NCBI GenBank assembly: GCA_963708245.1
Contig: OY970201.1
Coordinates: 5,642,001-5,706,000 of the forward strand
Length of the DNA: 64,000 bases
DNA from: CAVYXK01 sp963708245
GTDB taxonomy: Bacteria; Pseudomonadota; Alphaproteobacteria; Acetobacterales; Acetobacteraceae
Direction of reading: 5' to 3'
Positions within the stretch are counted from its first letter, which is position 1. Every line of letters begins with the position of its first letter. Below, in pieces: positions 36,347 to 43,554 of the stretch. Under the pieces are notes generated by a model. The model searched no databases and was not told where the DNA came from. It saw nothing but the letters and a program-made list of their open reading frames with translations. The translations under genes were made by a program, and so were the position numbers.

Positions 36347-37034
36347 CTCTTCGCCGGCTGCAGTACCGTGGGTCTTGTGGCGTGGAGTTCTACAATGCCG
36401 CTCGGCCGCATTCCGCTCTATCGGGGCGCACACCCGATGAGGCGTATAGACGGCAGCTCGGCGAAGTGGAGATGGAGCGAATGGCGGCCTGACGAAACCC
36501 GGAACCAAGCTTAACCCCGCCGCCAAACTGTCCAGAGGAGGGGGGCCACCTCACTATAACCAGGAGGGGGAGGACCAGAGCGCCCGCTGCAAGCCAGCCG
36601 TAGTGGAACCAGATCGCTACCACAAAGGCTACACCGGGAACGGGAAGGAAGGCGCGGCTTGTCCGACGGTCGGATTTTTCTTTACGGCGCCTGTTGTCTT
36701 TGAACCTTCGCTCCCGCTCATAAGCAGCTCTGTAGCGGGGATCGTGGGCCAGGCTAATAAACTCCGGAACCGATGGCATACGTGCCATATGGTGTTTGCA
36801 ACCAAATTGCGGAAGACCCTCAGTAGCAGAGCCGCGATTATCAGCGCTCCAGCGCAAATTCATCGGCCATTGCGTCTTGGTCTCTAACGCCGCACGGCCC
36901 GGCCGCCGATGCGGGACACGCTTCTGCGGGCATGCTGCCCCCTTGCGGAGTGCACCAATTTCGGGATACAGAACGTGTGATGGCCAAACAGACAACCCAT
37001 TGATTTAGCTCACGTTCCTGGCAGGCCGCTTCCG

Positions 37035-37051
37035 TCCACGGCCCCCAGCCA
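37035..37051 (+). repeat. Putative attR: copy of the tRNA-Gln 3' end
   Basis: TCCACGGCCCCCAGCCA, identical to 24894-24910; the rest of the tRNA is absent here. It lies 52 bases before the second KirBac start. Confidence 0.7.
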
Positions 37052-37102
37052 GGCCATCAGGGAAGCGGCTTCTGCCAAGGCGACTATCTGGGGAATCCCG
37101 GT

Positions 37103-38047
37103 TTGCCCAGCTCCCCAACCGATGCGGAGCCGATCGTCCGCTCCGTCCGCGCACGCCGCCGTCGCCGCAGGCCCAGCGCCACGCCTCCCATCATACGCCT
37201 CGGAGCGCCGTATTGGGGCTGGCGCGACCTGTATTACGGCTTTCTCGTGCAGTCGTGGAGCGTGTTCATCGCCCTCTTGGTCGGCTTCTACCTGCTGCTC
37301 AATCTCGGCTTCGCCGTGCTGTTTGCGCTGCGTCCCGGAGCGGTTCACAACGCTGCGCCGGGATCACTGCTCGACGCACTGTTCTTCAGTCTCGAGACGA
37401 TGTCGACCGTCGGCTACGGCGAGATGTACCCCGAGACGATGTACGCCCATTCCGTCGTCTCGCTGGAGATTGTGGTGGGCTTTCTGATGGTGCCGCTCGC
37501 GACCGGGCTGATAATCGCCAAGTTCACGCTGCCGATGGCGCGCGTGATGTTCAGCCGCAACGTTCTCGTGCACCGTTTCGATGGCGTGCCTACTCTGATG
37601 TTCCGCGTCGTGAATTTCCGCAACAGCCAGATCATCGAGGCGCGCATAAACCTGACGCTGCTGCGCGACGACGAAAGCGCGGAAGGCTATCGTTACAGGC
37701 GCATGGTGGAATTGTCGCTGGTGCGCGACAGAAGCCCGTTCTTCGCGCTTTCCTGGACGGTCATGCACCGGATCGACGAATCCAGTCCACTCTACGGCAT
37801 GGGAGCGGAGGACTGTCGGCAAGAGGGCACCCAGCTTGTCGCGGTGCTGACGGGGATCGACGGCACCACGTCCTCGACCGTGTATGCGAGGCACGGCTAT
37901 TCGCCGACCGACGTCCTGTTCGGCCGCGCCTTCGAGGACGTTCTGCAGGTGAACGACGACGGCACGGTCAAGATCGACTTCCGCCGCTTTCACGCGACCC
38001 GCCCGGCACCGTTGGAAGCGGTCGAAGTTGCGGGAGCAGAGCCGTGA
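37103..38047 (+). CDS. KirBac-type inward-rectifier potassium channel, copy 2
   Basis: Same length (314 aa), architecture and TVGYGE filter as copy 1, again from a TTG start with GGGA upstream. The pore part, bases 37193-37593, is identical to 31120-31520 in copy 1, while the first 30 residues and the cytoplasmic domain carry all of the roughly 21 amino acid differences. Both genes look functional, and mixed tetramers would be possible. Confidence 0.92.
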   Translation: MPSSPTDAEPIVRSVRARRRRRRPSATPPIIRLGAPYWGWRDLYYGFLVQSWSVFIALLVGFYLLLNLGFAVLFALRPGAVHNAAPGSLLDALFFSLETMSTVGYGEMYPETMYAHSVVSLEIVVGFLMVPLATGLIIAKFTLPMARVMFSRNVLVHRFDGVPTLMFRVVNFRNSQIIEARINLTLLRDDESAEGYRYRRMVELSLVRDRSPFFALSWTVMHRIDESSPLYGMGAEDCRQEGTQLVAVLTGIDGTTSSTVYARHGYSPTDVLFGRAFEDVLQVNDDGTVKIDFRRFHATRPAPLEAVEVAGAEP

Positions 38048-38056
38048 GCACTCAGG

Positions 38057-38175
38057 ATGCGCATCTCTCGCTGGCACCGCACCGCACCTCAAGATGATGC
38101 CGCAGATGATGCGGGCGCAGGCTCCGCACGGAACAAGCAAGTAGGACGACGCGATCCCATGGCGGCTGGTCCGAC
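38057..38175 (-). pseudogene. Remnant of the small cysteine-rich gene, beside KirBac copy 2
   Basis: Minus-strand translation gives SDQPPWDRVVLLACSVRSLR and PHHL, a diverged version of the peptides at 25187 and 32096. It shows that the duplicated unit extended past the KirBac stop codon. Confidence 0.5.
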
Positions 38176-38324
38176 ATGGCCGCCAGCAAACTACGAGAAC
38201 GTTAGGAGAACCTGGGCGGTCGCATCGGGCTGGTGCACAAGGGCGGGATGAATCGCACGTGACGCCTGCCCCCTAATGCGGATTGTCCCAACTCCGGAAT
38301 ACAGAACCCGGAGTGAGCCTGCCG

Positions 38325-38650
38325 GCAATGGCTCAGTGAATGCCAGCAGCCGTCAAGAATGACACCAGCTCGCGGGCGCCTGGCAGTGGCCGGACGCGGC
38401 ACGGCTGACGGCGATAGGCCTCGGCATGGCCCCAGCGGTAGCCGGTCGACGCGTTCCTGGCTGATATCAGGCCCGGTTTCACGCAGGAGCTGATTCGTGA
38501 ACAGGCCGCCGCTCATCCGATCTTGCGATGGATACGCCAGATAGAGAGCTCGATGCCCTCGGCGTCAAGCCCCTCCTTCCAGGCCAGCACGTGCTGATAC
38601 ACGCTGTCGACCAGCGCGCCGTCGAGATCGAACAGAAGAGCTGTGGCAAG
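38325..38650 (-). pseudogene. Partial, frameshifted copy of the HAD phosphatase gene
   Basis: Reads LLFDLDGALVDSVYQHVLAW and SIWRIHRKIG, then after loss of one base (CATCCGAT here, CATGCCGAT in the intact gene) MSGGLFTNQLLRETGPDISQ. It corresponds to bases about 39775-40095 of the intact gene; the last third of that gene is missing. The catalytic motif is altered from DLDGT to DLDGA. Similarity fades on both sides. Confidence 0.8.
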
Positions 38651-39017
38651 GACCGGAGCGAGATCAATGCTGTTCTGTTCTCCTGGGGATACAGAGAGAA
38701 GCGCCCGAACTCGACGATTGGCGACGGAACATATTGAAAACTGTCGGAACCACCGACCTGCGGCCGCCAAGCAGCTTACGCACGCCGCGCAGACCCGTTT
38801 GCGCGGCAACCTAGCGGCGGCGACATTTCTTCACCGAGAGCCAAGACATGGCGAAGCGCGGCGGATTGTGGCTCCGCGCTCGATACAAGCATTCACTTGC
38901 ATGAGTAAAGCTGCTATGCCGCACCGCGCAACGGATATGCCAAGACCCGATCCTGGTTGGCAGAGGGGCTGGAAGGCCGGAGCGAGGATTGCTCGTCACT
39001 TTAATAAGGAGCACCCG

Positions 39018-39284
39018 ATGTCTAGCTACAAGCTCATCGTTGGTTTGTCGGCGCTCGCATTCACCGCGGGTACCGCGCTCGCACAGCCCAGCCCAGCCCC
39101 GGGCACTGTTCAGCCGCGCCACGTGACGCACCCAGCGCCGGCCCATAAGATGCCCAAAATGACCGCCAAGAGTGCCGACATGAGCGCGGATGACCTTAAT
39201 GCGAAGGAGCTGGCCTCGATCCAGCATGGCTCGCCAGCCGCGGCACCCGCCTCGACCGCGCCCATGCCGACCAAAACTCCGTGA
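39018..39284 (+). CDS. Small periplasmic protein with signal peptide
   Basis: An 88-aa protein from ATG 39018, with AAGGAG six bases upstream. Signal peptide (MSSYKLIVGLSALAFTAGTA, cleavage after ALA), then a proline-, histidine- and methionine-containing segment (HPAPAHKMPKMTAKSADM) that might bind metal, and an alanine-rich end. Unknown function. The longer open frame from 38643 is not supported. Confidence 0.6.
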   Translation: MSSYKLIVGLSALAFTAGTALAQPSPAPGTVQPRHVTHPAPAHKMPKMTAKSADMSADDLNAKELASIQHGSPAAAPASTAPMPTKTP

Positions 39285-39432
39285 CGGGTTGAACTGGGAG
39301 TGGCTGGATGCGGGCGGGCTGGTTAGCCCGTCGTCGCTTCGCGGCTGAACGGAAGATTTTCGTTTATTCTTCCGGCTCGCGTGCAACGTGGCCGGAAGGC
39401 CGGGATACTTCGTCGTGTCGCGCCAGGGCAGC

Positions 39433-40107
39433 TCAGCGCCGTCCCCCGACCTCGTCGATATGCTCCAGCAGGTCGGCGGGGTCCTCATAGACCCGGATCG
39501 CGCCGGACTGCTGCAGCTCATCCAGCCCGTAGCCACCGCTCAGCAGGCCGACGCCTAGCGCCCGGCAGCGCGTTGCGGCGAGCATGTCCCAGATGCTATC
39601 GCCGACCACCACGGCGGTCTCGATCGGCGCGTTCAGCCGCGCTGCCGCGGCCAGGAACAGGTCGGGGTCCGGCTTGGCGTATTTGACCTGATCGCGGGTC
39701 ACGACCGGCGTGCGCTCGGGATCGACGCCGAGGCTGGCGAGATTGACCGCGGCGGTCTCCATGCGGCCGCTCGTGGCGATGGCCCAGCGAATGCCGGCAT
39801 CCGTCAGGAACGACAGCAACTCTCGGGCGCCTGGCAGCGGCCGGACGCGGCACGGCTGACGGCGGTAGGCCTCGGCATGGCCCTGGCGCAGCCGGTCGAT
39901 GCGTTCCTGGCTGATCTCAGGCCCGGTTTCACGCAGAAGCTGATTGGTGAACAGGCCGCCGCTCATGCCGATCTTGCGGTGGATGCGCCAGATCGAGAGT
40001 TCGATGCCCTCGGCGTCGAGTGCCTCCTTCCACGCAAGGACATGCTGATACACGCTGTCCACCAGCGTGCCGTCGAGGTCGAACAGAAAGACGGGCTCGA
40101 TGCGCAT
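39433..40107 (-). CDS. HAD-superfamily hydrolase (phosphoglycolate phosphatase-like)
   Basis: A 224-aa HAD phosphatase: motif I FLFDLDGTLVDS at residue 8, an alpha-helical cap, motif II ATSGR, lysine in KYAKPDPDLFL and motif IV VVGDSIWDML. Substrates of such proteins include 2-phosphoglycolate and sugar phosphates; no specific one is indicated. A damaged partial copy lies at 38325-38650. Confidence 0.9.
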   Translation of the reverse strand: MRIEPVFLFDLDGTLVDSVYQHVLAWKEALDAEGIELSIWRIHRKIGMSGGLFTNQLLRETGPEISQERIDRLRQGHAEAYRRQPCRVRPLPGARELLSFLTDAGIRWAIATSGRMETAAVNLASLGVDPERTPVVTRDQVKYAKPDPDLFLAAAARLNAPIETAVVVGDSIWDMLAATRCRALGVGLLSGGYGLDELQQSGAIRVYEDPADLLEHIDEVGGRR

Positions 40108-40314
40108 CGTGTCTTTCTCCCTTGTCAGGCGTCAGCGGTAGGGTGGCACGATCGTGCCCGATCGGTCGCCCGTAGCTTAGACGAGGTGCCGGGCCGAGGC
40201 GATAAGCGGGGTCAGCAGGACAGTCTCGCGGTCGCAATTCGTATGATCTGCCTGCTGCCTGGTCGCGGGCGACTGGACTGCGGCGGGGCGTGACGTGAGA
40301 ATAGCGCTGCCACG

Positions 40315-41001
40315 ATGTTATTTGCCCTTGGCCTGCCGCCCGACGACGAGGTCCATCTCTGGACTTTTCGGCTTGAGCCTGAGTTGGATGATGGCGGACT
40401 GCTGGCGTCCTGTGAAAGGGTGCGAGCCGATCGGTTTCATTTTCGGCGAGATCGCGACCGTTTCATCGCCGGCCGGGCGCAGCTACGCCGCATTCTCGGA
40501 GCCTATCTGCGGCAACCGCCCGAGTTGGTACAGTTTTGCTATGGGGCGTCCGGCAAGCCGGCAGTTTCCGAACCTCTGGCGTTCAATCTCAGCCACTCGG
40601 GCGATTTCGCCGCGCTTGCAGTGGCGCGCTTCGAGCTTGGCGTCGATATAGAGTGCATTCGTCCGATCGAAGAAGAGGTGGCCGAGCGCTTCTTCGCCGC
40701 CGACGAGGTCATGCGGCTGCGCAGTCTGCCCCAGGCACAGCAGACGGAAGCGTTCTTCGCCTGCTGGACCCGCAAGGAGGCGTATGTGAAGGCGCTTGGC
40801 GACGGACTGCTTCTGCCGCTCGATAGCTTCTCTGTCAGCCTCGAACCGGAAGCGCCGGCTCGTCTCCTGCGCGCCGGAGACGATCCGGTGGAACCGTCGC
40901 GCTGGCAATTCCATCATTTCGTGCCTGCACCTGGGATGGTGGGTGCTATTGCTGCGAGACGATGCTTTTGGCAGGTCCGTCGATTGTCGCCGGAGACTTA
41001 A
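40315..41001 (+). CDS. 4'-phosphopantetheinyl transferase (Sfp type)
   Basis: Activates acyl or peptidyl carrier proteins by adding the CoA phosphopantetheine arm. 228 aa, with the Sfp motifs FNLSHSGDFAALAV, GVDIECIRP (Mg-binding) and FFACWTRKEAYVKALGDGL near residue 160. Sfp-type enzymes serve polyketide/nonribosomal pathways or carotenoid/fatty acid systems; no such cluster is in view. Confidence 0.92.
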   Translation: MLFALGLPPDDEVHLWTFRLEPELDDGGLLASCERVRADRFHFRRDRDRFIAGRAQLRRILGAYLRQPPELVQFCYGASGKPAVSEPLAFNLSHSGDFAALAVARFELGVDIECIRPIEEEVAERFFAADEVMRLRSLPQAQQTEAFFACWTRKEAYVKALGDGLLLPLDSFSVSLEPEAPARLLRAGDDPVEPSRWQFHHFVPAPGMVGAIAARRCFWQVRRLSPET

Positions 41002-41021
41002 CCCCGCGGGCGGGTGCTGGT

Positions 41022-41810
41022 CTATGCGCTCACATGCCGCGGGCGATAGATCGCGACGTGCGCGATCTGCGCCACCGGCCTTTCACTCGCCAGCACTAGC
41101 GCATCGAGGTCGACGAAGCGATGCTCCTTGCGCTCATAATTGGCGCGGACCCGCGCCCGCACGGTCAGCTCGTCGCCAACGCGTGCGAGCCCGATATTCT
41201 GCACCGCGCTGCCGACATGAATCCACGGACCGAGTACCACGTTATGGCTCAACGCCCAATTACAGGTGCGCAGAACCACGCCCGGATGCGCGATCCCCTC
41301 TTGTGCATAGACCGGGTCGCTCTCGCGCACGTCAGCAAGATATTGCGCTGCATATTCCGCCGTCAGCACCGTCGGCCGCATACCGAGCAGCGTGCCGACG
41401 GCGAGCGAGCGCTCATCGGCTGGCGGCCGATCCGCTGGTGGAGCGGGCGGCACGGCGAACGCTGGCGGCGAAGCGACGGCGGAAGCCAATGCCGCACTGC
41501 CTGTCGCACAGGTCTCACCGTGGCTCCGCACGATCAGCGCCAGACCATCGCCTTCCGGCGCCGACTCAACAACAGCTTCGTCGCCGTCATAGACCGGCTT
41601 GAGGAAGCGGCACTCCGCCCGACCGCGCTCCAGCCAGGCGCGGCCCCACCGTGCCACCGGCGCGTGCACCATGTAGGCGTACACATCGACTCCCGGCACC
41701 AGTCCGCCGGTGAATCCGTACCGGCGAGCGACGGTGTCGTCGTGCATCTTGTTCTCGGATTCCCGTGCGGTGTTGTACGCCTGCACCTTGTAGGGAGCGG
41801 TCACGCTCAT
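41022..41810 (-). CDS. MaoC-like hotdog-fold protein
   Basis: A 262-aa protein with an N-terminal domain like acyl-CoA hydratases/dehydratases (HDDTVARRYGFTGGLVPGVD) and a second hotdog-like half (IAHPGVVLRTCNWAL to HVGSAVQNIGLARVGDELTV). ATG at 41808-41810 (complement) is preceded by AGGAGGAA. Convergent with the transferase gene, and downstream of dut and coaBC. The substrate is probably an acyl-CoA, by family only. Confidence 0.75.
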   Translation of the reverse strand: MSVTAPYKVQAYNTARESENKMHDDTVARRYGFTGGLVPGVDVYAYMVHAPVARWGRAWLERGRAECRFLKPVYDGDEAVVESAPEGDGLALIVRSHGETCATGSAALASAVASPPAFAVPPAPPADRPPADERSLAVGTLLGMRPTVLTAEYAAQYLADVRESDPVYAQEGIAHPGVVLRTCNWALSHNVVLGPWIHVGSAVQNIGLARVGDELTVRARVRANYERKEHRFVDLDALVLASERPVAQIAHVAIYRPRHVSA

Positions 41811-41844
41811 CCCGTTCCTCCTTGGCTTGCCGGTACCGCCACAG

Positions 41845-42291
41845 TCAGCGTCCCGTGCTGCCGAAGCCGCCGGCATCCCGCGCCGTCGTGTCCAGCGCTT
41901 CCACCTCGTGCCAGCGCGCACGCGCCACCGGGGCGAGCACCGCCTGGGCGATCCGCGCCCCGCGCTCGACGGTGAATGGCGCGTCCCCGGCATTCAGCAG
42001 GATCACCTGCAGCTCGCCGCGGTAGTCTTCGTCGATCGTGCCCGGGCTGTTCGGCAGCACGATGCCGTGCCGCAGCGCCAGGCCCGAGCGGGGGCGAATC
42101 TGCAGTTCATATCCGGCCGGCAGCGCGATGGTGAGGCCGGTCGGGATCAGCGCGCGGGCGCCGGGTGCGATCATCACCGGCGCATCAACCGCGGCGAGCA
42201 GATCCATTCCCGCTGCACCGGCCGTGGCATAGGCAGGCAGCGCGAGCCCTTCACCATGTGGCAGGCGGCGGACGGCGATCGGGACGGTCAC
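41845..42291 (-). CDS. dut: Deoxyuridine 5'-triphosphate nucleotidohydrolase (dUTPase)
   Basis: Hydrolyses dUTP to dUMP, keeping uracil out of DNA and supplying dTMP synthesis. Trimeric dUTPase motifs in order: AGMDLLAA, RPRSGLALRHG, GTIDEDYRGE, GARIAQAVL and the glycine-rich C-terminal GGFGSTG arm; 148 aa. Start overlaps the coaBC stop by four bases (ATGA). Confidence 0.96.
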   Translation of the reverse strand: MTVPIAVRRLPHGEGLALPAYATAGAAGMDLLAAVDAPVMIAPGARALIPTGLTIALPAGYELQIRPRSGLALRHGIVLPNSPGTIDEDYRGELQVILLNAGDAPFTVERGARIAQAVLAPVARARWHEVEALDTTARDAGGFGSTGR

Positions 42292-43505
42292 GCCAGCGCC
42301 TCGGCGATCCGCTCGCCAAGGCGTCGGGCGACGTCCTGTTTGGGCAGGCGCGGCCAGTCCTCGATACCGGCGGCGGTGATCAGGTGCACGGCGTTCTCCT
42401 CGCCTCCCATGATGCCGCTCGACGCCGAAACATCATTGGCAACGATCCAGTCGCACCTCTTGCGTGCACGCTTGGCAGCAGCATTCGCCAGCAGATGGTC
42501 GGTTTCGGCGGCAAAGCCGACCACCAGACGCGGCCGCCGTGGTCCCGGCGCGGACAGCGTGGCGAGTATATCGGGATTGGGGACCAGCTCGAGCGCGGGG
42601 GGCTCCGCGCCCGGCACTTTCTTGATCTTGATGCCTGCCTCTCGGGCTACCCGCCAGTCTGCCACGGCCGCCGCGCAAACGGCGACATCCGCCGGCAGCG
42701 CGGCCAGGCAGGCGTCCAGCATCTCCTGCGCCGTCTCGATGCGGCGGATGTTGGCGCCGGCAGGATCGGCAATCCCGACCGGGCCGGTCACCAGCGTCAC
42801 GCGGGCGCCGAGTGCGGCCAGTGCTGCGGCGATGGCGTGGCCCTGCCGCCCGCTCGACCGATTGGCGATGTAGCGGACCGGATCGATCGGTTCATGCGTG
42901 GGACCGCTCGTAACCAGCGCGTGCCTTCCGGCAAGCGGGCGAGGCGCCAGCAGCGGCGGCGGTGCCAGCAGCGCCTCGATCGCTGCTAGGATCGTCGTCG
43001 GCTCGGCCAACCGCCCTGGCCCGTATTCGTTGCAGGCCATTGCACCTTCTTCCGGGCCGACCACCTGCACACCACGCTCCGACAGCAGCGCCATATTGGC
43101 CTGCGTTGCCGAGTGCAGCCACATGCGCACGTTCATTGCCGGCGCCACCAGCACCGGCTTGTCCGTCGCCAGCAGGAGCGTCGTCGCCAGATCATCGGCA
43201 ATTCCCGCCGCCATCTTCGCCAGGAGACTTGCCGAGGCGGGAGCGACCACGACGAGGTCCGCGCTGCGCGAAAGCTGGATGTGCCCCATTTCGCTCTCGT
43301 CAGTTAGCGAAAAAAGGTCGGTGTAGACTTTCGATTCGCTTAGCGCCTGCAGCGACAGGGGCGTGACGAACTCCCGCCCTCCTGCCGTCAGCACGCAGAC
43401 AACCCCACAGCCTCGCGCCCGCAGCAGTCGGATCAGCTCCAGCGCTTTGTAGGCCGCGATGCCCCCGGCAACAATCAGCAGCACCCGCTGCGCCGACAAG
43501 CTCAT
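42288..43505 (-). CDS. coaBC: Bifunctional phosphopantothenoylcysteine decarboxylase/phosphopantothenate-cysteine ligase
   Basis: Two steps of coenzyme A synthesis in one protein (405 aa). The N-terminal flavodoxin-like CoaC half has the FMN-binding GGIAAYKALE and catalytic histidine in MGHIQLSRSAD and the PAMN motif in VAPAMNVRMW; the CoaB half has TSGPTHEPIDPVRYIANRSS and KKVPG, NPDILATL. ATG at 43503-43505 (complement) chosen by homology; the frame is open upstream through a tandem repeat, which is not coding. Confidence 0.95.
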   Translation of the reverse strand: MSLSAQRVLLIVAGGIAAYKALELIRLLRARGCGVVCVLTAGGREFVTPLSLQALSESKVYTDLFSLTDESEMGHIQLSRSADLVVVAPASASLLAKMAAGIADDLATTLLLATDKPVLVAPAMNVRMWLHSATQANMALLSERGVQVVGPEEGAMACNEYGPGRLAEPTTILAAIEALLAPPPLLAPRPLAGRHALVTSGPTHEPIDPVRYIANRSSGRQGHAIAAALAALGARVTLVTGPVGIADPAGANIRRIETAQEMLDACLAALPADVAVCAAAVADWRVAREAGIKIKKVPGAEPPALELVPNPDILATLSAPGPRRPRLVVGFAAETDHLLANAAAKRARKRCDWIVANDVSASSGIMGGEENAVHLITAAGIEDWPRLPKQDVARRLGERIAEALA

Positions 43506-43518
43506 ACCCCGCTTCCAA

Positions 43519-43553
43519 CCACTGACAACTGACCACTGACAACTGACCACTGA
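43519..43553. repeat. Short tandem repeat, 14-bp unit, 2.5 copies
   Basis: CCACTGACAACTGA repeated twice plus CCACTGA, filling the 49-base gap between the ubiE stop and the coaBC start. Such CAGTGGTCAGTTGT strings are known as intergenic repeats in various bacteria. Confidence 0.9.
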
Positions 43554-43554
43554 T

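Larger units (their letters stand above)
33721..36390 (-). mobile_element. Serine-recombinase mobile element inserted in the IS3 orfB
   Basis: A 2.67-kb insertion whose two junctions with orfB share only CTACAAT (33720-33726 and 36390-36396). It encodes a large serine recombinase and one or two small proteins on the minus strand, with no other cargo. This layout resembles the y4bA-D/y4pH-K group known from rhizobial plasmids (from memory). No terminal inverted repeats are evident, as expected for large serine recombinase elements. Confidence 0.75.
32956..36492 (+). pseudogene. IS3-family transposase OrfB, split into two parts
   Basis: The 5' part (32956-33726) holds the HTH_21 region and the integrase core with WCADITYIPM, then FNTDQGSQFTS, and stops being homologous after GWARWIGYYN-like residues (ARWIGYYN). 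The missing end is found at 36391-36492: YNAARPHSALSGRTPDEAYR then RQLGEVEMERMAA and a stop, including the tail after the catalytic glutamate. The break falls at the shared string CTACAAT. Left in place, the 5' part reads on into the inserted element until 34035. Confidence 0.9.
32611..36553 (+). mobile_element. IS3-family element, interrupted by a recombinase element
   Basis: Ends match as inverted repeats: left TGAGGTGGTCCCCGG, then GGACAGGTGGTTAAGCTTGG; right (complement) TGAGGTGGCCCCCC, then GGACAG and GGTTAAGCTTGG. The 3-bp target CTA flanks both sides (32608-32610 and 36554-36556). Subtracting the 2670-bp insertion leaves about 1273 bp, a normal IS3 size. orfA and orfB overlap by four bases. 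Confidence 0.9.
32516..36788 (-). pseudogene. Small membrane-protein gene split by the IS3 element
   Basis: The 5' part runs from ATG 36788 to 36554 (MARMPSVPEFISLAHDPRYR, charged linker, helix AFLPVPGVAFVVAIWFHYGW, second helix AAGALVLPLLVIV) and stops at the right end of the IS. The 3' part lies on the other side, 32610 to 32516. Deleting the IS with one CTA duplication joins them in frame as VIV-GAISWGIWRLRYEPHVPA and so on to a TAG at 32516-32518, giving 108 aa. Function unknown. Bases 32611-36553 within the span belong to inserted elements. Confidence 0.8.
24894..37051. mobile_element. Putative tRNA-Gln-targeted genomic island (decayed), about 12.1 kb
   Basis: Bounded by the 17-bp tRNA-Gln 3'-end repeat. 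The interval is rich in remnants: an IS5-type fragment, a frameshifted methyltransferase, a decayed serine recombinase, an IS3 element carrying a serine-recombinase element, short unknown genes, long low-coding stretches and lower coding density than both flanks. No tyrosine integrase is visible next to the tRNA, so it may have been lost, and the island is probably not mobile any more. Confidence 0.6.

Noticed and set aside
36061..36492. 143-aa plus-strand frame ending in the transposase tail
   Set aside because: Only the last 34 residues are the orfB end; the rest is chance reading of the recombinase element.
43519..43553. Tandem repeats before coaBC as a CRISPR or coding extension of CoaBC
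   Set aside because: No spacers, and CoaBC similarity starts after the repeat at MSLSAQ.
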